A DNA stretch of 5,894 bases from positions 1 through 5,894 of the forward strand of contig JADLBT010000252.1 in the NCBI GenBank assembly GCA_020847555.1, in the 5' to 3' direction. The position numbers and the translations under genes were made by a program. Shown here piece by piece: positions 1 to 5,614 of this stretch (position 1 is its first letter; each line of letters starts with the position of its first letter). Below the pieces are notes generated by a model. The model had not been told where the DNA came from, did no database searches, and was given only the letters and a program-made list of their open reading frames with translations. This stretch comes from Gemmataceae bacterium. Lineage in GTDB: Bacteria; Planctomycetota; Planctomycetia; Gemmatales; Gemmataceae.

Positions 1-79
1 CACGGGCCTGCTCCGGCTCAGCGGCAGGCGCAAGCCCGGCAAGGACCGCGCTGACGAGAAGAAGAATCAAGGATCGCAT
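1..79 (-). CDS. N-terminus of a secreted protein (partial, runs off the left edge)
   Basis: Only the first 26 codons lie in the window, starting from ATG at 79-77. The peptide begins MRSLILLLVSAVLAGLAPAA and continues EPEQAR. This is a textbook Sec signal peptide: a positive n-region (R2), a hydrophobic core at residues 4-16, and an Ala-rich cleavage site (A-P-A or P-A-A) just before an acidic, polar mature start. A Shine-Dalgarno GGAG (complement of 85-88) sits 5 nt before the ATG, which supports the start. The gene has the same orientation as the THEP1-like gene and lies 118 nt downstream of it, so it may be the third gene of the same transcription unit, although that gap leaves room for its own promoter. 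The mature domain is outside the window, so no function can be given beyond export to the periplasm or envelope. Confidence 0.72.
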   Translation of the reverse strand, partial: MRSLILLLVSAVLAGLAPAAEPEQAR

Positions 80-197
80 GATCGCTCCGTGGTGACGCTG
101 GGTTCGCGGGTGTACCAGTGAGTCTTCTGCGGTGCATGGTGATCGACGGCCGGCACGGAGAGCCTTGTGCTGAACGGCCGAGACTCTCTCTCCGCGC

Positions 198-746
198 TCA
201 CTGTTCGACATAGCCCCTGTCGCGAAGATCGGCAGCGATCTGGCCCGGCAAGCCGTCTCGGTTCGCCGGATCGACCGCGACCAGCCGCACGTCCGGCCTG
301 GCCTTGACCTCGGCGATGAAACCGCCGCCCTTCAGAGCGACCGTCGCCAGCACGAGGGCGGAGCCGTCGAGCAGGCGACGGACGGCCTCGACAAACACTG
401 TGGACAGGCACTCCATCTTGCCGATCTCGTCGATGACGTAGACATCAACCTCCCGCGGCGATTTCGCCAACTCGGCCTCGATGATCGACCCCAGGCGCTC
501 TGGCTCCACGCCGTAGCGGCCGACGCGATGGCGCGAGTGCCAGTCCACATGGGCGAGCAGGCACCGCTGGCCGCCGAGGCCGACGATCTCGAAGCCGACG
601 CGCTGTCCGCCCTCGCGGACCTCCTGGGTGTAGAAGCCCGCGCAGCGCAGATCGCCGAGCGCCTCGACCACGAGGCGGATCACGGTCGTCTTGCCGCAGC
701 CGGGCGCTCCTGTCAGCAGCACGTTCTTCGGCGTCGGTGGTTGCAT
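198..746 (-). CDS. THEP1-family nucleoside-triphosphatase (NTPase_1)
   Basis: A 182-aa cytosolic P-loop NTPase. The Walker A motif is GAPGCGKTT at residues 13-21. The family signature GFYTQEV follows at 37-43, with the GFEIVGL stretch at 50-56. Walker B is VYVIDEIGKME at 102-112, with D106 and E107 as the expected Mg2+ and catalytic acids. The ATV...GGFIAEVKAR segment (134-150) and a terminal NRDGLP motif (162-167) complete the THEP1 pattern, and the length is normal for the family. Known members hydrolyse NTPs to NDPs slowly in vitro; their cellular role is unsettled. The ATG at 746 is preceded by AGGAG about 9-10 nt upstream. The gene lies 61 nt downstream of the helicase-associated gene on the same strand, so co-transcription is likely. 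No key residue is missing. The family assignment is firm; substrate and pathway are unknown. Confidence 0.93.
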   Translation of the reverse strand: MQPPTPKNVLLTGAPGCGKTTVIRLVVEALGDLRCAGFYTQEVREGGQRVGFEIVGLGGQRCLLAHVDWHSRHRVGRYGVEPERLGSIIEAELAKSPREVDVYVIDEIGKMECLSTVFVEAVRRLLDGSALVLATVALKGGGFIAEVKARPDVRLVAVDPANRDGLPGQIAADLRDRGYVEQ

Positions 747-807
747 CCGGTCTTCTCCTGCCGTTCAAGCGGAGCGGCGCAGGAAGTGAACAGGCAGGCC
801 CCCGTCA

Positions 808-2673
808 TCAACCGCGTTGCGGCGGGACAATGTGACCCAGCCGCCGCAGGCCGCGCCGCACGGCCGCCTCGTCCTCGATCCGGAACACCAGCCAGCGCTC
901 GTCGGCAATGTGGACCTTGTTGCGCAACTGGGGGTCGCTGGCCAGCAGCAGTGCCAAGGCGGCGTCGGCGCACTCGATCAGCCGTGCGGTCCCCAGGTCG
1001 CGCAGCCGGCCGGCGCGCTCGCGCTGGTCCCTGAGGAACACCTCCACCGTGTGCGGCAGCGCGGCCGTGCTGTGGGTCTTGAGGAACTCCTCCAGCTCGT
1101 CGAGCGTGCCGCCCTCCTCCAGCACCGCCAGCAGCTTCGCCGCGGTCAGCTTCCACACCCCCTCCGACTGCGCCTCCGCGAAGCGATCCAGGACCAGCCG
1201 ATCCGAGGCCGTCAGCGGCGGCTGCTTGACGACGATCTCCAGGTTGGGCAGCACCTGCAGGACATTGACCACCGCGGGAGTCGGCGTCTCGTAGCGCTCG
1301 GCCAGTCCCAGGCACCAGGCCCCCAGCGGGTTGATGCGCAGGTACACGAGGCCATCGTAGCGGCTCAGGCAGGACAGGTCGTCGGCGCCCCAGCGGTCGC
1401 GGAAGTCGTTGCGCACTCCCTGAGGGGGCAGGTAGGCCACGTCGATCAACCCCAGCGTGGCGACGTACTCGAACAGTACCGCCAGGATGTAGCGGCCCTG
1501 CAGTTGCTCCCAGGCGTGCTCGCTTTCGTAGCCCAGGTTGCCGTAGTAGTGCTCGGCGATGTACAACTCGTCCGGCCGGTGCGCCAGCACGAAGTCGCGG
1601 TCGGTCGCCCGCAGCAGGCGGAAGAAGTCGTCCACCGCGAACCACGCGCCGGCCGGGCAGGCGGCCAGCCCGTCGAGGACTGCCCTGCGCCGCGTGGACA
1701 AGGCGCTGAGCCCGCCTCGGCCCTGACCCTTGATCGTCTCGACGCGGCCGAACTCGTCAAGCAGTGTGCTCGTCCGCCATTTGCGGAACACGGCCCGGAT
1801 CACCTCCGCGGCCAGGCTACCCAGGGCCTTCCGCCCGGCGGGCGTGAGGGCCAGGTCGTCGCCGGACTTCTGCGCCAGCCCGGCCGCCTGCAGCAGCATC
1901 GGCCACGCGAACGCCTTGATCGTCAGGTCGAAGGCCGGGTCGTACTTCGACTCGTCCTGGTCCTCGGCGGTATAGAAGTCGCCGCCGGCCAGCACCTCGG
2001 CGACGACCTTCTGGCTGGCGGCGGTCGGCTGCCGCTTCTTGTCGCTGACGCGCACTCGGCCCGCCTCGACCAGGCGCAGCACGGCGCGCAGGTCGTGCTC
2101 GGCCTCGCGGGCCGTCACACGCACGCGCACCGGCACGTCGGCGCTCTCCTCGACCGGGCGGTTGCCCTTCCAGGTGGTCCAGGTCTGACGGACCGTCGCG
2201 GGCGGATTTGCCACGGTCGGCAGCGTGAAGGCCAGCGGGCTGGGGACGAAGGTGAAGAGGATCTTCCGCAGGTCGGTGGGTAGCCAGTCGTCCTTCGGGA
2301 AGAACAGGGCCAGATGGGTCGGACGGGTGTGCCGGTCGTGGTCGTAGAAGCTCGTTCGCTCCTGCTTGGAGGCGTGGTGAAAGTCGGGCATCTGCCCGTG
2401 GCGAGCGATGAACTTCGCGCGGTGCAGCAGCCCCCTGGGGTCGTGGGTCGCCTCCTGCACGGCCTTCTGGGCCAGCGGGTCCAGTTGCTCGTACAGCGCT
2501 CGCACCTCGGCGGGGTCGGTCATGTATCGGGTGAGGAGGGCAACCAGTTCGGGCTTGCGCTTCGGCAGGTCGCTGGTCAGCAGCGCCGCCAGCGGTCGCA
2601 GATGGTCGAGCGTGAGCTTGCCGAACGCCTCCTCGGCGGGCACGGGCTCGGGTTCGTCACGTCGCCAGGACAT
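808..2673 (-). CDS. Stand-alone helicase-associated protein (XPB/Ssl2-like Helicase_C_3 domain)
   Basis: A 621-aa soluble protein from the preferred start. Residues about 18-95 form a helical, SAP-like segment (LTLDHLRPLAALL, then LPKRKPELVALL). The middle has several winged-helix-like stretches, including GRYILAVLFEYVATLGLIDVA. Residues about 472-621 match the helicase-associated XPB/Ssl2 N-terminal-like domain (PF13625 type): LQVLPNLEIVVKQPPL, then WKLTAAKLLAVLEEGG, then ALPHTVEVFLRDQRER. No Walker A or DEAD/DExH motif is visible, so this is not itself a helicase. A role in DNA binding or in supporting a helicase encoded elsewhere is inferred from the family only. An alternative ATG at 2700 would add nine residues but has no Shine-Dalgarno, whereas ATG 2673 has GGAGAGG 8 nt upstream. 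It is the first gene of the minus-strand block and is followed 61 nt later by the THEP1-like NTPase. Confidence 0.85.
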   Translation of the reverse strand: MSWRRDEPEPVPAEEAFGKLTLDHLRPLAALLTSDLPKRKPELVALLTRYMTDPAEVRALYEQLDPLAQKAVQEATHDPRGLLHRAKFIARHGQMPDFHHASKQERTSFYDHDRHTRPTHLALFFPKDDWLPTDLRKILFTFVPSPLAFTLPTVANPPATVRQTWTTWKGNRPVEESADVPVRVRVTAREAEHDLRAVLRLVEAGRVRVSDKKRQPTAASQKVVAEVLAGGDFYTAEDQDESKYDPAFDLTIKAFAWPMLLQAAGLAQKSGDDLALTPAGRKALGSLAAEVIRAVFRKWRTSTLLDEFGRVETIKGQGRGGLSALSTRRRAVLDGLAACPAGAWFAVDDFFRLLRATDRDFVLAHRPDELYIAEHYYGNLGYESEHAWEQLQGRYILAVLFEYVATLGLIDVAYLPPQGVRNDFRDRWGADDLSCLSRYDGLVYLRINPLGAWCLGLAERYETPTPAVVNVLQVLPNLEIVVKQPPLTASDRLVLDRFAEAQSEGVWKLTAAKLLAVLEEGGTLDELEEFLKTHSTAALPHTVEVFLRDQRERAGRLRDLGTARLIECADAALALLLASDPQLRNKVHIADERWLVFRIEDEAAVRRGLRRLGHIVPPQRG

Positions 2674-2681
2674 GCCAGGGT

Positions 2682-2688
2682 CCTCTCC
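2682..2688 (-). promoter_or_regulatory. Ribosome binding site deciding the helicase-associated start
   Basis: The minus strand reads GGAGAGG followed by 8 nt (ACCCTGGC) and ATG at 2673. This is the best Shine-Dalgarno match near the gene. The upstream in-frame ATG at 2700 is preceded by CTCTTCCCGGACG, which lacks a purine-rich site at the right distance. This is the reason for choosing the shorter form. Confidence 0.6.
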
Positions 2689-3000
2689 CGTGGGGTTCAT
2701 CGTCCGGGAAGAGTTGCCGGCTCACGTCACTGTCTACAGGGGTACTCACGCACGCCCATTCCGCCGCCAACCTTCCGGACTGCCTCGTTGATCATCTTAT
2801 TCACCAGCAGGCCCGGCTTCTCCCTACTGAGCAGAGCGCAGAGCGTGGGAGCAACTGCCCTGTCTGGCTACCTGCGCTATCCTTGGATATGATTACCTGA
2901 TGGAGACGCGGCACCGGGCCGCACCACTTGAAGCATTGGCCTGCAAGGAGAACGACCGAGACCGAACCGTGGCCCAGAGCGGCCACGCGACAACCTGAAA

Positions 3001-3015
3001 TGACGCGTTGCGTCA
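3001..3015. promoter_or_regulatory. Dyad TGACGC-N3-GCGTCA, possible operator
   Basis: A perfect 6-bp inverted repeat with a 3-nt centre (GTT) lies in the divergent intergenic region. A short spacer and symmetric half-sites suit a dimeric regulator, but no regulator gene is in view and no second copy was noticed in the window. It could equally be a chance palindrome. Confidence 0.2.
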
Positions 3016-3067
3016 AGTAACTGCTTCCTTCCAGAACCGCCAACCTGGGCCGGACAACCGGCCCTTG

Positions 3068-3133
3068 AGAGTAGAACAGCACCTGGCTCGACGCTCCCGA
3101 ACGGGAGCGTCGAGCCAGGTGCTGTTCTACTCT
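3068..3133. repeat. Perfect 32-bp inverted repeat with 2-nt centre (66-nt palindrome)
   Basis: The left arm 3068-3099 begins AGAGTAGAAC and ends GCTCCCG. The right arm 3102-3133 is its exact reverse complement (CGGGAGC to GTTCTACTCT). Only AA at 3100-3101 separates them, and pairing stops at once on both sides (G3067 against G3134). Such a long, perfect stem is far beyond chance. It lies 73 nt upstream of the GYF gene start, in its probable leader. Neither strand has a T-run after the stem, so it is not an ordinary intrinsic terminator. It could be a cruciform or RNA hairpin controlling the downstream gene, a small palindromic repeat element, or an assembly artefact. A simple fold-back chimera would normally mirror the flanks as well, which is not seen here. 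Confidence 0.9.
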
Positions 3134-3151
3134 GCGCCTTGGCGGGCGCTG

Positions 3152-3190
3152 GAAGGAGCGGCCTTGGTTTCGGCGCTCCTTCTTATTTCG
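3152..3190 (+). terminator. Hairpin with short T-rich tail, possible leader attenuator
   Basis: GAAGGAGCG (3152-3160) pairs exactly with CGCTCCTTC (3174-3182) across a 13-nt loop and is followed by TTATTTCG. The shape resembles a weak rho-independent terminator reading towards the GYF gene. The stem ends just before the GGAGG (3190-3194) that precedes ATG 3206, so it could act on transcription or translation of that gene. The T-tract is short and broken, so confidence is low. Confidence 0.25.
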
Positions 3191-3205
3191 GAGGCGGGGT
3201 TGCTC

Positions 3206-5215
3206 ATGTCCACGACCCGCCAGACCTGTCCCTCCTGTAGCGAGAAATTCGAGGCAACTTGCCTTTCACGAGATGGAACGGCTAACTGTCCATCCTGCGG
3301 TCGGATTTTCAATATCGCGGGCAGCCCGTCCCAACCGCTGTGGTACTACGCCCAGAGCAAGAAGCGTTGCGGCCCCGCCCCGCTTGCGGAACTGCAGCGA
3401 CTGGCAGTAGCGGGGCAGCTACGGCCCGACGACATGCTTCTGCAGGCTGGCACGACGAAGTGGGTGCCGGCCAGTTCGATAAGGGGGGTCTTTCCCGCCG
3501 CTATTGATGGCGCCCGTGCTGTCGAAGGATCCGGCCCGCGCGTATTGCCGCCGCCAGTCGAGCCAGGTCATGCGGCACCTGGTCGTCTCCGCCTTGCTGG
3601 CGGCTGGCTTCTTCGGCAGCTACGCGAGGTATGTGCAGCGACCGCCTCGCGCACCGCAAGTCTCTTCCGCTTCGGGCGGGCGCGTTGGCGTGCTTCTTCC
3701 CTGAGAAGGCGCGCCGCGGAGGCGCGCCTCGCTCTGGGCCAGAAGCTCTACCAAGCAGGGCTTGGTGATCGACAAGTCCGAGCGGAAATTGCGGCGCTTA
3801 GCACGCATCCTGTTGCGGTCGGGCAGAATGGTTCGCCCGGTGGCAAGCCCGGGCGAGACCGACTGCTGCATAAGCTCGCTGACCTTGCACTCACCGCGGC
3901 CGCGATCCCTGGCGGCGCCGAAGATGAGTACAAGGCCGCCGTCGCCACGCAGGCGCAGTTACGCGATCACGAGGAGGCACTCGGGCGAAGCCGGGCGGAC
4001 CTGGCCGCCGGTGGCCTGGCCGTATGGCTCCGCGCAGGGGTAGGCTACGCGGCCGTCGGCTGCGTGCTCTTCCTGGCGTTCTCCCTGTTCGCCGGCGGCC
4101 TCCTGCTACAAGGCCGCTCCTCGCAGCAGTCCGTTGCAGGCCAGCCGACTGACCCAGGCACTCAAGCGGCGGGAACGGGTGGTGACACCACTTCGCCTGG
4201 CGGCGTCTCACCTGTCGGCGGGGCGAAGAAGGGGGCGCCGGTGATCGACCTGACGCAGGCGATGGGTGAGTCGGCTCCCTTGCATCCAGAGGCGGTTCAC
4301 GGCTACGTGCGTTACGGCTCTACGGCGCTGGTCGAGAAGGCCATGCTGGGCGACCAATTCGCGAAGCTCCAGGCCGAGAAGGAAGGGGCTGCACACCGCG
4401 CCGACGTCGCAACCAAGGTCTTCTGCCTGAGGGGTCTCCCCGTTGTCGTCCCCGAACGGGATGACTTCGCCACCAAGGGCCTGTTCCTCGTCTGCGAGGT
4501 CCCGCTTCGCCTGCACGTCCGCAACAAGCAGGTCGGCGACGAGTGGTCCAGTACCATCCGGCAGTTGCACCCGTGCTGGGCCAACACGGCCGACCTGTGG
4601 TTCCTCACGAAGACGAACACACTCATGGCGTGTCGCGACCTCGCCGAGGCTGACTCCGTGCTTGCCAAGGGTGGGATTCTGTATTTCCCGGACGCCGGTG
4701 ACGCACACCTGATCCTCAACCTTGGTGTGCCGCTCGACCTCGCGACCAAGATCGGTCAACAATCGGAGAAGTACGCCGTCGATGTGGTCTTCGACAACGT
4801 CAAGCCGTTGCCGACCGTGGGCTGGGGTTACTACCGCAAGGACGCCCTGGAGAAGAACGACTGGAACGCCCCCAAGCTGTTCAACTGGAATCTAGCTGGA
4901 GGCGCCAACCCCGGCAACGTGGCCGCGGTGCCCTTCTTCCGGCCGGTCAACAAGCCGGCGCCGACCCACATTCACGCCGACCTGGTCGCCCTCACCTTCC
5001 GCGAGCGTGCCGGCAAGGCGATTGCCAGTTACAGCCGCAAGTCGGCCTATGGGGAGCTGCAGATGCCGCCGGACCCCGCGGCGGCGCCACCGGAAGTTCG
5101 GCCCCGGCCGGACATCGCGGCGCCGAAGCTCCCCGGCGCCCGGAAGTTCCCTCTCATCCGGCCGAAGCCCAGGTCTCGACTGAAGGAGATGAGGGAGAAG
5201 AGTGGCTCTCGGTGA
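3206..5215 (+). CDS. Zinc-ribbon/GYF_2 single-pass membrane protein with a large unrecognised C-terminal domain
   Basis: A 669-aa protein. Residues 8-31 form a CxxC...CxxC zinc ribbon (C8, C11, C28, C31). Residues about 45-96 are a GYF_2 (DUF4339-type) domain: WYYAQSKKRCGP, then LAELQRLAVAGQLRPDD, then TKWVPASSI. Residues 97-276 are Arg/Ala-rich and helical (ARLALGQKLYQAGLGD near 174-189, a charged helix near 240-270). One membrane span lies at about 277-303. A Gly/Thr/Pro-rich linker leads to a 345-619 domain with four cysteines (407, 430, 457, 476) that I do not recognise, and a Pro-rich basic tail ends the protein. The positive-inside rule suggests the N-terminus is cytoplasmic and the C-terminal domain extracytoplasmic. 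GYF-type domains elsewhere bind proline-rich peptides; a ligand here is unknown. ATG 3206 has GGAGG 11 nt upstream. The frame is open back to TTG 3008, but that extension crosses the 66-nt palindrome. The C-terminal end may be affected by a frameshift near 5185-5212. Confidence 0.85.
   Translation: MSTTRQTCPSCSEKFEATCLSRDGTANCPSCGRIFNIAGSPSQPLWYYAQSKKRCGPAPLAELQRLAVAGQLRPDDMLLQAGTTKWVPASSIRGVFPAAIDGARAVEGSGPRVLPPPVEPGHAAPGRLRLAGGWLLRQLREVCAATASRTASLFRFGRARWRASSLRRRAAEARLALGQKLYQAGLGDRQVRAEIAALSTHPVAVGQNGSPGGKPGRDRLLHKLADLALTAAAIPGGAEDEYKAAVATQAQLRDHEEALGRSRADLAAGGLAVWLRAGVGYAAVGCVLFLAFSLFAGGLLLQGRSSQQSVAGQPTDPGTQAAGTGGDTTSPGGVSPVGGAKKGAPVIDLTQAMGESAPLHPEAVHGYVRYGSTALVEKAMLGDQFAKLQAEKEGAAHRADVATKVFCLRGLPVVVPERDDFATKGLFLVCEVPLRLHVRNKQVGDEWSSTIRQLHPCWANTADLWFLTKTNTLMACRDLAEADSVLAKGGILYFPDAGDAHLILNLGVPLDLATKIGQQSEKYAVDVVFDNVKPLPTVGWGYYRKDALEKNDWNAPKLFNWNLAGGANPGNVAAVPFFRPVNKPAPTHIHADLVALTFRERAGKAIASYSRKSAYGELQMPPDPAAAPPEVRPRPDIAAPKLPGARKFPLIRPKPRSRLKEMREKSGSR
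3707..3729. repeat. Intragenic 9-bp GC-only hairpin with twin GGCGCGCC sites
   Basis: AGGCGCGCC (3707-3715) and GGCGCGCCT (3721-3729) are exact reverse complements with a 5-nt GCGGA loop, inside the GYF gene at codons for an Arg/Ala-rich stretch. Each arm also contains the 8-nt palindrome GGCGCGCC. It may simply reflect Arg/Ala codons in GC-rich DNA. Confidence 0.45.
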
Positions 5216-5286
5216 AGGTCATCAAGGTGCTGCAAGATTCGACCCTGCTGCCCGCACGAGTCCTCGGCGGGACGTGGCGGGATTGA
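5212..5286 (+). CDS. Short GTGA-overlapping ORF, or frameshifted true C-terminus of the GYF protein
   Basis: A GTG at 5212-5214 overlaps the TGA of the GYF gene (5213-5215) and opens a 24-codon frame ending at TGA 5284-5286. The peptide starts (V/M)KVIKVLQDSTLLPARV and ends GGTWRD. Third codon positions are strongly G/C, as in the real genes here, and the composition is protein-like, unlike the basic last residues of the upstream frame (REKSGSR). The same frame reads EEWLS just before the GTG. Two readings are possible: a tiny translationally coupled ORF, or the genuine C-terminal end of the GYF protein displaced by a 1-nt indel somewhere in about 5185-5212 (sequencing error, mutation or programmed shift). 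I slightly favour the second. No family is recognised. Confidence 0.3.
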   Translation: MKVIKVLQDSTLLPARVLGGTWRD

Positions 5287-5614
5287 CCGTCGTGACGACG
5301 GTGGTCTTGCCCTGCAACCTGGGGTCATGACCTCACGTCGGGACGATAGCTAAGAGAGGATCTCGCGAGAGATTGATCCTGGCCCCCGGCCCGCAACGTG
5401 GCGGACCGGGGGCCAGTTCGATTCGATACTGCGGGTCGGGCACGGAGCGCCCTTCTGATGTCCTGGGTGGTGGCCGCGACGGCTTGCAGCGACGGCGTCG
5501 AGGTCTGCACGGGCTTACCCGCACCGGGCCGACCGCGTCCCGCGCGGCCACAACCCGGTACAGTTGACCGGCCAGTCTTGTCTGTCATGCGCTACCGCCC
5601 ATCGCGGCGGGAAC
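5216..5614. other. Convergent intergenic region, hairpin-rich
   Basis: These 399 nt separate the ends of two convergent genes. Apart from the short frame at 5212-5286, no gene is supported; open frames on both strands in 5325-5661 have low-complexity Arg/Ala/Gly/Pro content and look like GC-rich chance frames. Several palindromes are seen: ACCGTCGT-G-ACGACGGT at 5286-5302, GGTCATGACC at 5323-5332, AGGATC/GATCCT at 5357-5380 enclosing TCTCGCGAGA (5361-5370), the long hairpin at 5379-5416, and CCGCC/GGCGG at 5595-5610 just after the stop of the right-hand gene. They probably serve transcription termination from both sides. Nothing else is seen from about 5417 to 5594. Confidence 0.55.
5379..5416. 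terminator. Strong hairpin between convergent genes, candidate bidirectional terminator
   Basis: CTGGCCCCCGG (5379-5389) pairs perfectly with CCGGGGGCCAG (5406-5416). After a single C/A mismatch, CCGC (5391-5394) pairs with GCGG (5401-5404) around a 6-nt loop, giving 15 paired positions in all. Its place between two gene ends suits a terminator for either direction. Neither side has a real T-run (TTCGATTCGAT on the plus strand), so termination would be of the U-poor kind, or the structure may instead protect 3' ends. Confidence 0.4.

Larger units (their letters stand above)
2674..3205. other. Divergent intergenic region with serial inverted repeats
   Basis: These 532 nt separate the minus-strand helicase-associated gene from the plus-strand GYF gene, so both promoters should lie here. 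No RNA gene or convincing CDS was seen. A TATGAT hexamer at 2888-2893 (plus strand) resembles a -10 box but has no good -35 partner 17 nt upstream. Inverted repeats follow one another towards the plus gene: GCGGC/GCCGC at 2908-2922, CGTGGCC/GGCCACG at 2968-2987, TGACGC/GCGTCA at 3001-3015, the 66-nt palindrome at 3068-3133, and a 9-bp hairpin at 3152-3182. Short stems are expected by chance in GC-rich DNA, but the run as a whole could be a structured leader. Minus-strand codons from 2795 to 2727 give a short peptide-like reading without clear support. Confidence 0.6.

Noticed and set aside
713..1645. 310-codon minus-strand frame overlapping the helicase-associated and THEP1 genes
   Set aside because: It lies in another frame of the same strand, is Arg/Ala/Gly-rich and overlaps two better supported genes.
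2201..2220. Possible regulatory or mobile-element boundary inside the helicase-associated gene
   Set aside because: No terminal repeats, target duplication or change in coding character was found; the frame continues smoothly.
817..2283. 488-codon plus-strand open frame antisense to the helicase-associated gene
   Set aside because: Its product is low-complexity (Gln/Arg/Gly/Val-rich) with no motifs, while the minus strand gives a clear domain match. It is a GC-rich antisense shadow.
2888..2893. TATGAT as the -10 box of the GYF gene promoter
   Set aside because: There is no acceptable -35 hexamer at the usual spacing, and planctomycete promoters are poorly defined; it is mentioned only within the intergenic description.
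2801..3082. 93-codon minus-strand frame in the divergent intergenic region
   Set aside because: It begins inside the palindrome, has no ribosome site that I can see, and its sequence shows no domain or coding-like composition.
3008..3205. Upstream extension of the GYF gene from TTG 3008 (66 extra residues)
   Set aside because: The extension would be translated through the 66-nt palindrome, uses a rare start without a good ribosome site, and precedes a natural zinc-ribbon N-terminus at ATG 3206 with GGAGG upstream.
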